Shown one piece after another: positions 44,101 to 52,315 of a stretch of 64,000 bases of DNA (positions are counted from its first letter, which is position 1; each line of letters begins with the position of its first letter). Source of the DNA: Chryseobacterium wanjuense. Its GTDB lineage: Bacteria > Bacteroidota > Bacteroidia > Flavobacteriales > Weeksellaceae. The notes beneath the pieces were generated by a model. It ran no database searches. It was not told where the DNA came from and was given only the letters and a program-made list of their open reading frames with translations. A program made the translations under genes and the position numbers. The stretch covers positions 969,038-1,033,037 of the forward strand of contig NZ_FOIU01000002.1 of the NCBI RefSeq assembly GCF_900111495.1. Direction: 5' to 3'.

Positions 44101-44674
44101 GAACTCGGGTTCAAGGGGATTCAGGAGTGTAATGATCAATCAGACGCCGGTGGGAACTTACAATTTCATCAATTTACAGTATCCCGGAATCTGGACAGCC
44201 GCTCTGAACACGAATTATATCGGAAGACCTATTAATGTCTTGTTTGATGCAGCTTCCAGTGCCAACAGAATGATCGCCTTCCATGATAATAATGACCCTT
44301 ATTTCGGAATGAGCTGCCGTTGCGTGAAAATAAAATATGATGCCAACGGAAACGAAGAAGGTGTGATTCCGAAACTTCAGATCACTTCTTTACCGGCTGC
44401 AATATCAAGCGAAATTTTAAATAAAAGCGAAGTTGAAGTCATTGTAAAAGATACGAAAATTTCTCTTTTCCCTATTCCGGTGAAAGACGAGCTTCATATC
44501 AATGCTCCGAATAACAACAACGGATATTACTATCAGATTTACAGCATGTCTGGTCAGCTTGTACAATCCGGTAAGTTTGAAGATGGCAAGACCAATGTCT
44601 CTTCATTGATATCAGGAACGTATCTTGTAAGAATAAATTCTTCAAAAGAAATTGTAAAAATTATTAAAGAATAA
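41192..44674 (+). CDS. Large T9SS surface protein with internal duplication
   Basis: This 1160-residue secreted protein has a signal peptide (about 1-23), two homologous modules and a C-terminal T9SS sorting domain (about 1105-1160, ISLFPIPVKDELHINAP...IVKIIKE). The modules repeat the same landmarks in order: YWSWHVWVTDD then YWSWHIWVTDT; WMDRNLGA then FMDRNLGA; YQWGRKDPIP in both; YDPCPNGWRMP then FDPCPGGWRIP; and a Cys-rich end (CRCVK in both). These resemble the Fibrobacter-paralogous surface domains of Bacteroidetes. It is probably a surface adhesin or glycan-binding protein. A terminator follows. Confidence 0.83.
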   Translation: MKKSINNLVALLCCLVTSGIYAHTGFRDSEVKSLVKDLSYVMRSDSLIKNSGGADRRQSINKNFTTSLLPDWTKAPNSYIFDPVQNSDGIYIPVRKAYAMWEQDKYIGGRAIPNGKITADVLWEDVHGLIKSGPAYSLEVLDSGQSAKIRVPVNKAKKGNAVIAFRVDGQIYWSWHVWVTDDPSNGSKYKSYPNVKRQRADGITETIPDSDWGWMDRNLGAVGSSITADEWIKNGGLLYQWGRKDPIPPLVYKGNDFYEVTGSIGRVRHRGAKNFTGATSFDNLRKFVLLSNANVTNNIRLAVQNPLSLIYVNKDDNSGIAYYNNNANLMVNWFGKMTGLNDSQLTELNLWSDNSQGKISTNYNADASAQPYRSKSSYDPCPNGWRMPSVLVANLASSTYVDDVRIDYSPFGVRTNMGKNTFEANNYHKIKPTDAGVPSFMTGFRLYPNFGYDLSNVGGMNMGVFPGTGTISFNAHQGQYTDQHHTVLWTATMAKHFDATPAVLARSLFMIPDKGQPDIPDPSLPNVQGRYWYFPLGSNTTSDVNACRCVKDPLYVVDSYDFPTEYLVPETEYREGLSNPNTYQAVKTTSAFNIDIPVSKAFSVQSQLLNNKSILNTTSFNDLKANVLWTTNTNLINKIAMVNPSPSSLADINNSRITVTVNPNQSGNAVITLHNGSITNPIYWSWHIWVTDTAIGTKNYTTELPEASVTNYVNYVNKADNIFQTEFMDRNLGATDAFPAVANPLTPTAAELAKIKASTGMHYQWGRKDPIPIFQHADDRTSYPIYLGSVTASGSVVYTTLTGATYNDLAGSYIVPYNTYANSTNANVLATDKVSDKITKVLSYSVRNPLVYMIPSTFAPYNSAIPAYTNGTDWLANEPNLAPDRWGRGGEKSPFDPCPGGWRIPDLSGVAITSGKDFGLTPWYKKDKNVATSYSIINDYLGQRVRRSATYSYTIGYIFNNPSYNVGNYPNSGSRGFRSVMINQTPVGTYNFINLQYPGIWTAALNTNYIGRPINVLFDAASSANRMIAFHDNNDPYFGMSCRCVKIKYDANGNEEGVIPKLQITSLPAAISSEILNKSEVEVIVKDTKISLFPIPVKDELHINAPNNNNGYYYQIYSMSGQLVQSGKFEDGKTNVSSLISGTYLVRINSSKEIVKIIKE

Positions 44675-44687
44675 AATCAATTAATAG

Positions 44688-44727
44688 TAAAAGGGGTAAG
44701 ATGAATAACATTTTGCCCTTTTTTTTA
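44688..44727 (+). terminator. Probable terminator after the T9SS protein gene
   Basis: AAAAGGGGTAA faces TTTTGCCCTTTT across a long loop and ends in a run of eight or more T. The stem is imperfect. Confidence 0.6.
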
Positions 44728-44907
44728 TGAAATTTAAATTAAATCTATTTTAACTGAAGATAATATCTATGATTTAATTGTAAATAAACTTCATCTTTCT
44801 ATTAATAAAGGCTTTCAGCGAGTGATGCACTCGTCTATTTTTACTTGTAAAACAGCCCGATTTATCAAAATACAAGATATTACAAAACCTATCTAATAAA
44901 AAAACTT

Positions 44908-44915
44908 TACTTTTG
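44908..44915 (+). promoter_or_regulatory. -7 box TACTTTTG for topA
   Basis: TACTTTTG (then C) lies 15 bases before the ATG at 44931, giving a very short leader of about ten bases. It overlaps the in-frame TTG at 44913, which supports the ATG as the true start. Confidence 0.6.
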
Positions 44916-44930
44916 CAAAAAATTTTTAGA

Positions 44931-47492
44931 ATGTCGAAAAATTTAGTAATCGTCGAATCACCGGCAAAAGCAAAAACTATTCAGAAATATTTAGGGAAGG
45001 ATTTCGAGGTAAAATCCAGCTTCGGACATATCCGGGATCTGCCTAAAAAAGGAATGGGAATTGATCTTGCCACATTCAGTCCGGATTACGAGGTTTCCGC
45101 AGACAAAAAGAAATTGGTAACAGAATTGAAAGCTGCCGTGAAAAAAGCCGAAATGGTTTGGCTGGCTTCCGATGAAGACCGCGAGGGAGAGGCTATTGCA
45201 TGGCACTTGGCGGAAGAACTAAAACTAAAACCGGAAAACAGAAAGAGAATTGTTTTTCATGAGATTACTAAAAATGCCATTCTAAAATCAATCGAAAACC
45301 CGAGAGATATCGACCAAAATTTGGTAAACGCTCAACAAGCGAGAAGATTATTGGACAGAATCGTAGGTTTCGAAATGTCTCCGGTACTATGGAAAAAAGT
45401 AAAACCGGGATTATCCGCAGGAAGAGTACAGTCGGTTGCAGTAAGATTAATTGTTGAAAAAGAAAAAGAAATCCGTGAGTTTGTTCCAAAAGCAAGTTTC
45501 AAACTAGACGGGATTTTCTTAAATAAAACCGAGCAGGAAATTGCTGCCAAGCTTAAAAAAGATTTCGAAAAAGAAGAAGATGCAGAAAAATTCTTAGAAT
45601 TAGCAAAATCAACAGAATTCAAAGTTCTGAATGTTGAGACAAGACCGGGAACACGATCTGCCTCGGCTCCTTTTACAACATCTACATTGCAGCAGGAAGC
45701 TTCTTCAAGATTAGGATATAATGTTACGACTACCATGCGTCTGGCGCAGACTTTATATGAAGAAGGGCACATTACCTATATGAGAACAGACTCGGTAAAC
45801 CTTTCTCAGGAAGCTATTGAAGGTGCAAAAAGACAAATTGTCGGTGAATACGGCGCAGAATATTCTTCACCAAGAAATTATACCACAAAATCTGCATCTG
45901 CACAGGAAGCTCACGAAGCAATCCGTCCGACTGATTTTGGAGTAAAAAGCATCGGAGATTCTCAATTAAATAAATTATATCAATTAATTTACAGAAGAAC
46001 GCTGGCTTCTCAGATGGCTAATGCCAAAATAGAGAAAACAGTTATTGAAATAGGTAACCCGAAATTACCGCAAAACTTCGAAGCACAGGGGGAAGTTATC
46101 ATTTTTGATGGTTTCTTAAAAGCGTACGGAATCGTTAAAACCGAAGAAGACGATGAAGAAAACAACGATAAATTACTTCCAAAAGTAAGTGTGGGTGAAG
46201 TTTTAGACTATAAAAAAATCACTGCAACTGAAAAATTCACAAGACCAAGTGCAAGATATACGGAAGCCGGATTGGTAAGGAAGCTTGAAGAATTGGGAAT
46301 CGGTCGTCCATCGACATATGCACCGACCATTCAGACCATCCAAAACCGTGAGTACGTGGATAAACGTGAGATTGAACCGCAAACTCGTGAAGTGGTTAAA
46401 ATGTCTTTAACAAAAGATAAAATCAAAAAAGAAGTCCTTGACGAAAAATTCGGTGGGGATAAAAATAAATTCATTCCGACGGACATCGGTGAAGTGGTAA
46501 ATGATTTCTTAACAGATAATTTCAAGGAAATCTTAGATTACGGTTTTACGGCAAGGGTAGAAGAAAGCTTCGACGAAATTGCAAGCGGTGACCAGAAATG
46601 GAAACAGATGATGACGGATTTCTACTCAAAATTCCACCCAAGAATTGCAGATGTAGAAGAAAATGCAGATAGAGCGACAGGTGACAGGCTTTTAGGTATC
46701 GATCCGAAAACAGGTAAAAATGTTCATGCCAGAATCGGAAGATTTGGAGCCATGATCCAGATCGGGGAGACTGATGATGAGGAAAAACCGGTTTTTGCTT
46801 CATTAATGTCAGGTCAGAATATTGCCACGATCTCTCTTGAAGAAGCACTTGAATTATTTAAACTTCCTTTTGACCTGAGTCAGGTTGACGGACAGCCGGT
46901 TTCTGTGGGTGTCGGTAGATTCGGACCTTATGTGAAGTGGGGCGAGACATTTATCAGTATTCCGAAAGGGGAAGATCCTCTTTCCGTAGATCAGAAAAGA
47001 GCGGAAGAAATTATTAATGAAAAGAAAATTGCAGACGCTCCGATTGCAACGTACAAAGGTGAGCCTGTAACGAAAGGAACAGGAAGATTTGGTCCTTTTA
47101 TTAAGTATAAAGATATTTTCGTAAACGTTCCGAAAAGATATAATTTTGAAAATCTTTCTCAAAGCGACATCAACGAATTGATTGATGCCAAGCTGGAAAA
47201 AGAAGCCAACAGATACATTCAGCAATGGGAAAAAGAAAAAATTTCCATTGAAAACGGAAGATGGGGGCCTTTCATCAAATTCGGAAAAGCGATGTTCAAA
47301 ATCCCGAAAAAGGCTGATGACACCAAATATGACGGAGAAGAATTGAAAGAAGTTTCTTTGGATGAGGTGAAAAAATGGATCACCGATCAGGACAAAAATG
47401 CTTTTGCAGAGAAAAAGAAGCCTGCGGCAAAGAAAGCGGCCACAACAAAGAAAACCACAACTGCGAAAAAAACAGTTGCGAAAAAGAAATAA
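44931..47492 (+). CDS. topA: DNA topoisomerase I
   Basis: This type IA topoisomerase of 853 residues relaxes negative supercoils. The N-terminal TOPRIM (LVIVESPAKAKTIQKYLG, then SDEDREGEAIAWHL) holds the metal residues, and the nucleophile is Y283 in GHITYMRTDSVNLS. The C-terminal third has repeated GRFGPFIKY/GRWGPFIKF modules that replace the zinc ribbons, followed by a lysine/alanine/threonine-rich tail (KKPAAKKAATTKK...) that likely helps bind DNA. ATG 44931 is used because the upstream TTG lies in the promoter. A strong terminator follows. Confidence 0.97.
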   Translation: MSKNLVIVESPAKAKTIQKYLGKDFEVKSSFGHIRDLPKKGMGIDLATFSPDYEVSADKKKLVTELKAAVKKAEMVWLASDEDREGEAIAWHLAEELKLKPENRKRIVFHEITKNAILKSIENPRDIDQNLVNAQQARRLLDRIVGFEMSPVLWKKVKPGLSAGRVQSVAVRLIVEKEKEIREFVPKASFKLDGIFLNKTEQEIAAKLKKDFEKEEDAEKFLELAKSTEFKVLNVETRPGTRSASAPFTTSTLQQEASSRLGYNVTTTMRLAQTLYEEGHITYMRTDSVNLSQEAIEGAKRQIVGEYGAEYSSPRNYTTKSASAQEAHEAIRPTDFGVKSIGDSQLNKLYQLIYRRTLASQMANAKIEKTVIEIGNPKLPQNFEAQGEVIIFDGFLKAYGIVKTEEDDEENNDKLLPKVSVGEVLDYKKITATEKFTRPSARYTEAGLVRKLEELGIGRPSTYAPTIQTIQNREYVDKREIEPQTREVVKMSLTKDKIKKEVLDEKFGGDKNKFIPTDIGEVVNDFLTDNFKEILDYGFTARVEESFDEIASGDQKWKQMMTDFYSKFHPRIADVEENADRATGDRLLGIDPKTGKNVHARIGRFGAMIQIGETDDEEKPVFASLMSGQNIATISLEEALELFKLPFDLSQVDGQPVSVGVGRFGPYVKWGETFISIPKGEDPLSVDQKRAEEIINEKKIADAPIATYKGEPVTKGTGRFGPFIKYKDIFVNVPKRYNFENLSQSDINELIDAKLEKEANRYIQQWEKEKISIENGRWGPFIKFGKAMFKIPKKADDTKYDGEELKEVSLDEVKKWITDQDKNAFAEKKKPAAKKAATTKKTTTAKKTVAKKK

Positions 47493-47497
47493 ATTGT

Positions 47498-47528
47498 AAA
47501 AGCATGGATCACGAATCCGTGCTTTTTT
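47498..47528 (+). terminator. Rho-independent terminator after topA
   Basis: AAAGCATGGAT faces ATCCGTGCTTT with a CACGA loop and a T-run. Confidence 0.85.
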
Positions 47529-47551
47529 AGTATAAAATTATTTTTCCCCAC

Positions 47552-47584
47552 AACCCTTCCAGGGTTTAAAACCCTGGAAGGGTT
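47552..47584. repeat. 33-nt palindrome (CCCTTCCAGGG type)
   Basis: AACCCTTCCAGGGTTT faces AAACCCTGGAAGGGTT around one central A, a perfect 16-base inverted repeat of 33 bases. It sits between the topA terminator and the next gene. Confidence 0.88.
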
Positions 47585-47654
47585 ATTTATTTACCCCAAA
47601 GTACGGGACACTCTGTTTGCAGACTTGTATTAAATTAGCTTTCAAATAAATGCA

Positions 47655-48752
47655 ATGGAAAAAACTTTCACGCGTAAAGAATTTCTACAAACTTCAGCCT
47701 TGGGAATCGCGGCAGTGGTTTTGGGATCATCATTTACAAGTTTATTAGATTCGGATGACAAGCCATATTTTAATTTAAAACCTATCGGAAGACAATTTTC
47801 TTTAGAGGGTTACTATATCTGGTGCAGCTCACCGATCTGGGGTGAAGACGGGAAAGTTCATCTTTTTTATTCCCGATGGAAAAAAGAAAAAGGAATGGGT
47901 GGATGGCTCAACGGCTCTGAAATTTGCCGTGCCGAAGCAGATTCTCCATTTGATAAATTTGAGCATAAACAAGTTATTCTTGCACCGAGAGGTGAAGGTT
48001 TTTGGGATGCAACGACCTGCCACAACCCTTTGATCAAAAAAGTGGAAGATCAATATTATTTATTCTTCATGGGAAATTCTAATGGGAAAACAAATACCAA
48101 AAGGATCGGATTAGCCACTTCAAAAAACCTCAATGGTAAATGGACAAGACCCGATCAACCTTTGCTTCTTCCGGGAAAAGAAGGTTCGTGGGACGATCAT
48201 TGCACGACAAATCCGGCTTTTGTAAAAGGAAACGATGGCAAATATTGGTTGTTTTATAAATCATGGAATACTCACGAATACGAAACTCAAAAAGGACCCG
48301 TTCGCGGAAACCGGAAATACGGATTGGCAAAGGCCGATTCTCCTTCAGGCCCTTACGTAAAAGTCTCTGAAAATCCTGTGATTGATTTTTCATCATTGCC
48401 CAACAATGCACAGCTGGAAGATGCTTTTGTATGGAAACAACATGGAAAATTTCACATGATAGCAAGAGATATGGGATTTTTTAATCATGAATACGGGCTG
48501 CATCTGACTACAAAAGACGGACAGCAATGGACAAAGCCGGAAATCGCATATCTTAATATGAAACATTATATCACCGAACCGACTCCGCCCAAACATCTGA
48601 ACCGATTTGGAAGACTGGAACGCCCGATGCTTTTGTTGGATAAAGACGGAAAAACGCCTAAGTTTTTATTCGGAGCGACTCAGGGTGGAGTTTTTGAAAC
48701 TTCTACGACTTTTGTTTTTGAGATTGTAAATGGTAAAGGAGATTGGGATTAA
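47655..48752 (+). CDS. Five-bladed beta-propeller glycoside hydrolase-like protein
   Basis: This 365-residue exported protein has an N-terminal signal of the FTRKEFLQTSALGIAAVVLG type (twin-arginine-like but with only one Arg). The rest is a GH43/GH32-like propeller: IWCSSPIWGEDGKVHLFYSRW, DATTCHNPLIKKVEDQYYLFFMG, SWDDHCTTNPAFVKGNDGKYWLF and QLEDAFVWKQHGKFHM carry the Asp/Glu positions expected in such folds. The substrate is unknown. It stands between repeat palindromes and has no obvious carbohydrate operon nearby. Confidence 0.75.
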   Translation: MEKTFTRKEFLQTSALGIAAVVLGSSFTSLLDSDDKPYFNLKPIGRQFSLEGYYIWCSSPIWGEDGKVHLFYSRWKKEKGMGGWLNGSEICRAEADSPFDKFEHKQVILAPRGEGFWDATTCHNPLIKKVEDQYYLFFMGNSNGKTNTKRIGLATSKNLNGKWTRPDQPLLLPGKEGSWDDHCTTNPAFVKGNDGKYWLFYKSWNTHEYETQKGPVRGNRKYGLAKADSPSGPYVKVSENPVIDFSSLPNNAQLEDAFVWKQHGKFHMIARDMGFFNHEYGLHLTTKDGQQWTKPEIAYLNMKHYITEPTPPKHLNRFGRLERPMLLLDKDGKTPKFLFGATQGGVFETSTTFVFEIVNGKGDWD

Positions 48753-48780
48753 TTTAAAAGCTAAAAATTTATGTACAAAA

Positions 48781-48811
48781 ACTTTGTCAAAGATTTAAAC
48801 TTTGACAAAGT
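48781..48811. repeat. 31-nt palindrome (ACTTTGTCAAAG type)
   Basis: ACTTTGTCAAAG faces CTTTGACAAAGT with an ATTTAAA centre, the same size class and centre as the elements at 31425 and 47552, but with different arms. Confidence 0.8.
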
Positions 48812-48891
48812 CGGGAAGCCGTTAACAATTTGTTGATGGTTTTTTTATTAACAAAAAATATCATAAGATGTCAACTTGATGAGGTTTTTTG

Positions 48892-48899
48892 TATGTTTG
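48892..48899 (+). promoter_or_regulatory. -7 box TATGTTTG
   Basis: TATGTTTG fits TAnnTTTG and lies 73 bases before the ATG at 48973. No -33 element at standard spacing. Confidence 0.4.
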
Positions 48900-48921
48900 T
48901 GAAAATGTTTTTTAAACCTAA

Positions 48922-48953
48922 AGCTTTTCAGGGCTTCGAACTCGGAAAGAGCT
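48922..48953. repeat. Degenerate 32-nt palindrome
   Basis: AGCTTTTCAGGGCTTC faces GAACTCGGAAAGAGCT. The arms keep the CAGGG/CTCGG order but have mismatches. It looks like a decayed copy of the palindrome at 47552. Confidence 0.6.
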
Positions 48954-48972
48954 AGCTACTACATTGTAATTT

Positions 48973-50043
48973 ATGAATTTTGAAGATTTTATCATTTCAC
49001 CAAGAAATTTCAAAACTGAAACCTGGCAGATCGGAAACCGGATCACGAAAGATATAAAAGAAGACAGCATTGTTCTCCTTTTCGTGTCGGATTACAGAGG
49101 AGCGAATGGCGATGCGGAGGTGCAGGATTTTACGGGAATCAGAAAAGAATTTTACAAACTTTCACAACTGGATTTTGAAATCCCGATCGTGGATCTGGGA
49201 GATTTGGTTTCAGGAAAATCGGTTCAGGATTCTCATTATATTCTGCAGGAAGTGCTGTCGGCCTGTCATTACAAAAGAGCGATTCCGGTGATTATCGGCG
49301 GTTCGAATGACTTTGCTTTTTCCCTTTTTTCTGCGTTGAATTTTCACACAAAAAATATCAATTATACCCAGATCAGCAATATTATTTCCCTTAAACAAGG
49401 GGAAATTATTAATGAACATACTTTTTTAAGTAAAATTTTCGGAGCAAAGAATTTTTCAATTAAAAATTATCATCATTTAGGGTATCAGAAACATTTAAAT
49501 GAAGTTGATTCCGTAAGATTAATTAAAGAAGTGGAGTTTGACATTATCCGTCTGGCCGAAATGATGAATTCTACGGAAAAAACAGAACCTTTTTTCAGAA
49601 AAGCAGATTTGGTGACGGTAAATTGTGATGCGATTGAAAGTTTCAGTGAACCTTTTTCGATGAATCCACAGGTAAATGGGCTCAACAGAAGAGAAATCTG
49701 TGCTTATATGAAAGAAATCGGATTAAGCGAAAATCTGAAATCGGTTGGGATTTTTAATTATAATATTTACTCCGAAAATCAATTGAATCACCAGCTTCTC
49801 GCACAAATGATCTGGTATCTGATAGAAGGAATTAATATCCAGAAATCTCACCCGAAAGAAAGACAATACGAGGTATTTTATGTGCTTGTTGACGACAGGC
49901 AATATGCTTTTAAGCGTGATACTTTCAGTAATCTGTGGTATTTCGGGGAGGATGAAAACATAGAAAATTGTATTCCCTGCTCAAGGAAAGATTTTGACGA
50001 AGCCAAAAAAGGCTGGCTGAATGCACGACTGACGAAAATTTAA
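48973..50043 (+). CDS. Arginase-fold protein with altered metal ligands
   Basis: This 356-residue ureohydrolase-like protein is in the formimidoylglutamase family. The metal motifs are degraded: the GGxHD-type motif reads IIGGSNDFAF (Asn where His is expected), the DxHxD strand (position ISLKQGE) lacks both Asp and His, and only LVTVNCDAIESF keeps one Asp of the last motif. The rest of the fold is well kept, so it may be a pseudoenzyme with a structural or regulatory role. It is three bases upstream of a GT2 gene and may be cotranscribed with it. Confidence 0.75.
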   Translation: MNFEDFIISPRNFKTETWQIGNRITKDIKEDSIVLLFVSDYRGANGDAEVQDFTGIRKEFYKLSQLDFEIPIVDLGDLVSGKSVQDSHYILQEVLSACHYKRAIPVIIGGSNDFAFSLFSALNFHTKNINYTQISNIISLKQGEIINEHTFLSKIFGAKNFSIKNYHHLGYQKHLNEVDSVRLIKEVEFDIIRLAEMMNSTEKTEPFFRKADLVTVNCDAIESFSEPFSMNPQVNGLNRREICAYMKEIGLSENLKSVGIFNYNIYSENQLNHQLLAQMIWYLIEGINIQKSHPKERQYEVFYVLVDDRQYAFKRDTFSNLWYFGEDENIENCIPCSRKDFDEAKKGWLNARLTKI

Positions 50044-50046
50044 TGT

Positions 50047-51048
50047 ATGACAAACGTTCCCTCAAAAGTTTCCATCATTGTTCCCGTTTATAATGTAGAG
50101 AATTATCTGGCAAAATGCCTCGATTCTCTGATCAACCAAACCCATCAGAATATCGAAATACTGGTGGTGAATGATGGAAGTAAAGACAATTCTGAGCAGA
50201 TTATCCAAGAATATGCTCAAAAATATCCTGAAAAAATTAAGCCTTTTAGTAAAGAAAATGGAGGATTAAGCGATGCCCGCAATTTTGGAATTGACAGAGC
50301 GACAGGAGATTATCTTGGTTTTGTAGACAGCGATGATTATGTAACATCGACGATGTTTGAAGAAATGATAACCCTTGCAGAAAAACATCAGGCAAAAATG
50401 GTGATCTGTAATATTCAAAAAGTTGATCAAAACGGAAATATTACTCAACGACTGACGCAAATTCCGAATATGCCGGAAAAAATTGACCTTGAAAAGAATT
50501 TTTCTGTTTTTTCTGATTTGAGTTATTTTGCCTGTAACAAACTTTTTAAAAAAGAACTTTTTCATGAAAAAAGGTTCAAAAAAGGGGCTCATTTTGAAGA
50601 TATTCAATTGATTCCGCAGCTTTTATTGGAGTGTAAAGTGCTGGCTCAGACCCAGAATTTCCATTATCAATACCTTGAAAGGACGGATTCTATTACGAAA
50701 ACCCATACAGAAAGAGGTCTTGATATTTTAAAGGCTGTAGAAGATGTAGAACAGGTTTTTAAAACGTCTCAATACTCAAAAAAAAGGGAAGAACTTAAAA
50801 ATTTTCAGATTTTTGAGGGAGTTTATTCTTTTTTAGCATATTTGGCTTTTGTGAAAGATGCAGAAACTTTTTACGAAATGTCTCATAAATTGAAGCTTTT
50901 CATGAAAGAAAGAGACATAAAAATTAAAGATATATTAAAGTATAGTCGTTTTGATAAAAATTATCTGTTATCTTTGCCTCTGAAAAAAAAGATATTTTAT
51001 CTGTTATTTTTTGCGGGGCAGAAAAAATTGATAAGAAAATTAATTTAG
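50047..51048 (+). CDS. GT2 glycosyltransferase
   Basis: This 333-residue GT-A glycosyltransferase has SIIVPVYNVENYLAKCL (9-25), ILVVNDGSKDNS and the DxD motif in GFVDSDDYV. It probably adds a sugar during exopolysaccharide or capsule synthesis at the inner membrane. A WecA/MraY-like transferase, a Wza-like and a Wzc-like gene follow. It is close enough to the upstream arginase-fold gene (three bases) to share its transcript. Confidence 0.88.
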   Translation: MTNVPSKVSIIVPVYNVENYLAKCLDSLINQTHQNIEILVVNDGSKDNSEQIIQEYAQKYPEKIKPFSKENGGLSDARNFGIDRATGDYLGFVDSDDYVTSTMFEEMITLAEKHQAKMVICNIQKVDQNGNITQRLTQIPNMPEKIDLEKNFSVFSDLSYFACNKLFKKELFHEKRFKKGAHFEDIQLIPQLLLECKVLAQTQNFHYQYLERTDSITKTHTERGLDILKAVEDVEQVFKTSQYSKKREELKNFQIFEGVYSFLAYLAFVKDAETFYEMSHKLKLFMKERDIKIKDILKYSRFDKNYLLSLPLKKKIFYLLFFAGQKKLIRKLI

Positions 51049-51156
51049 ACACAAATGTAAGTACTATTGTTTCAGTATTGCGGACGTGAAGTCAGGTTTT
51101 TTACAAGGTTTACAGCCTTCTTTAGTGAATCATAAAAAGTACTTGAATAGAAAAAA

Positions 51157-52284
51157 ATGAAGAATTTTGAATTGTTCTTAACTCAATCGGGCATTCCTAT
51201 TTTTTATGTAAAGGTAGGACTGGGTTTTTTATTCTCATTCCTAATCACGTTTTTTTCCGTTCCCACCATTATTAAAATTTCCAGAAGGAAAAACTTAATG
51301 GACGAACCGGGCGTGAGAAGTTCCCATCTTCGAAAAATTCCCAATCTGGGAGGAATTGCTATTTTTTATTCCATAGGAATCTGCGCATCCATTTTTGCGT
51401 ACGAACTTTTCGATTTGTACAAATTTTTGTTTGCATCTCTTATCATTCTCCTTTACATCGGTGTAATGGATGATATTGTAGTTATGAGAGCTTATAAAAA
51501 ACTTGTGGCTCAGATTGTTGTTGCCGCACTTATTGTGATAGGTTCGGATATCAGGATTAGAAGCTTATTCGGGATATTCGGGATCTATGAAATGGAATAT
51601 TTGGTAAGTGTATTATTCAGTATCACAACATTTATTATCCTTATTAATGCTTTTAATCTCATAGACGGGATTGATGGCCTTGCCGGAGGGTATTCTATCA
51701 TCTGCAGTGCACTTTTCGGGATAAGCTATTACAGATTAGGCGAGTATAATTATCCTTTGGTAGTTTTATCGGCCGTAATAATTGGGGCGGTTCTGGCGTT
51801 TTTATATTATAATTTGTCAAATTACAGAACCAATAAAATATTTATGGGAGACACAGGATCGATGCTTTTAGGCTGTTTACTGGCATTTACTTCGATCTGT
51901 TTTATTGATATTTTTATAGACAGAGAGCTTCCCAACATTCCAAAATATCACTTACAATCGGCACCGGTAGTGGCTGTTGCCATTCTTATCCTTCCGATTG
52001 TAGACACCCTGAATGTGATTATTATAAGGCTTGCCAACAAAAAATCACCTTTTGATGCAGACAAAAATCACATCCATCACAAATTATTAAAACTCAATCT
52101 TACTCACAGAAGATCAAGCTTTTATATTATTTTATATTATCTTTTTGTAGTCGCTGTAGCCTATTATCTGAGACATATGAATGTAAATCTGCTATTATTA
52201 ATTGTAGTTTCCCTAGGCTTTTTTGGAGCTTATCTGCCAGATTTTATTTATCTTTTGAAGAATAATAAAAAGACTAACAATTAA
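51157..52284 (+). CDS. WecA/MraY-family undecaprenyl-phosphate sugar-phosphotransferase
   Basis: This 375-residue membrane enzyme transfers a sugar-phosphate to undecaprenyl phosphate and so starts glycan synthesis. It has about ten hydrophobic segments and the family motifs VRSSHLRKIPNLGGIAI, GVMDD, NAFNLIDGIDGLAGG and FMGDTGSMLLG with the conserved Asp residues, plus NHIHHKLL near the C-terminus. This pattern is nearer WecA/TagO than MraY. A 108-base gap precedes it. Confidence 0.9.
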   Translation: MKNFELFLTQSGIPIFYVKVGLGFLFSFLITFFSVPTIIKISRRKNLMDEPGVRSSHLRKIPNLGGIAIFYSIGICASIFAYELFDLYKFLFASLIILLYIGVMDDIVVMRAYKKLVAQIVVAALIVIGSDIRIRSLFGIFGIYEMEYLVSVLFSITTFIILINAFNLIDGIDGLAGGYSIICSALFGISYYRLGEYNYPLVVLSAVIIGAVLAFLYYNLSNYRTNKIFMGDTGSMLLGCLLAFTSICFIDIFIDRELPNIPKYHLQSAPVVAVAILILPIVDTLNVIIIRLANKKSPFDADKNHIHHKLLKLNLTHRRSSFYIILYYLFVVAVAYYLRHMNVNLLLLIVVSLGFFGAYLPDFIYLLKNNKKTNN

Positions 52285-52289
52285 ATCTT

Positions 52290-52297
52290 TATTTTTG
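52290..52297 (+). promoter_or_regulatory. -7 box TATTTTTG
   Basis: TATTTTTG followed by C starts six bases after the previous stop and ends 18 bases before the ATG at 52316. No -33 element at normal spacing was found. Confidence 0.5.
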
Positions 52298-52315
52298 CAA
52301 ACAACTTGAAAAAAT

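Noticed and set aside
47552..47584. The 33-nt palindrome as a second topA terminator
   Set aside because: No T-run follows, a good terminator lies just upstream, and the same design occurs elsewhere in other contexts.
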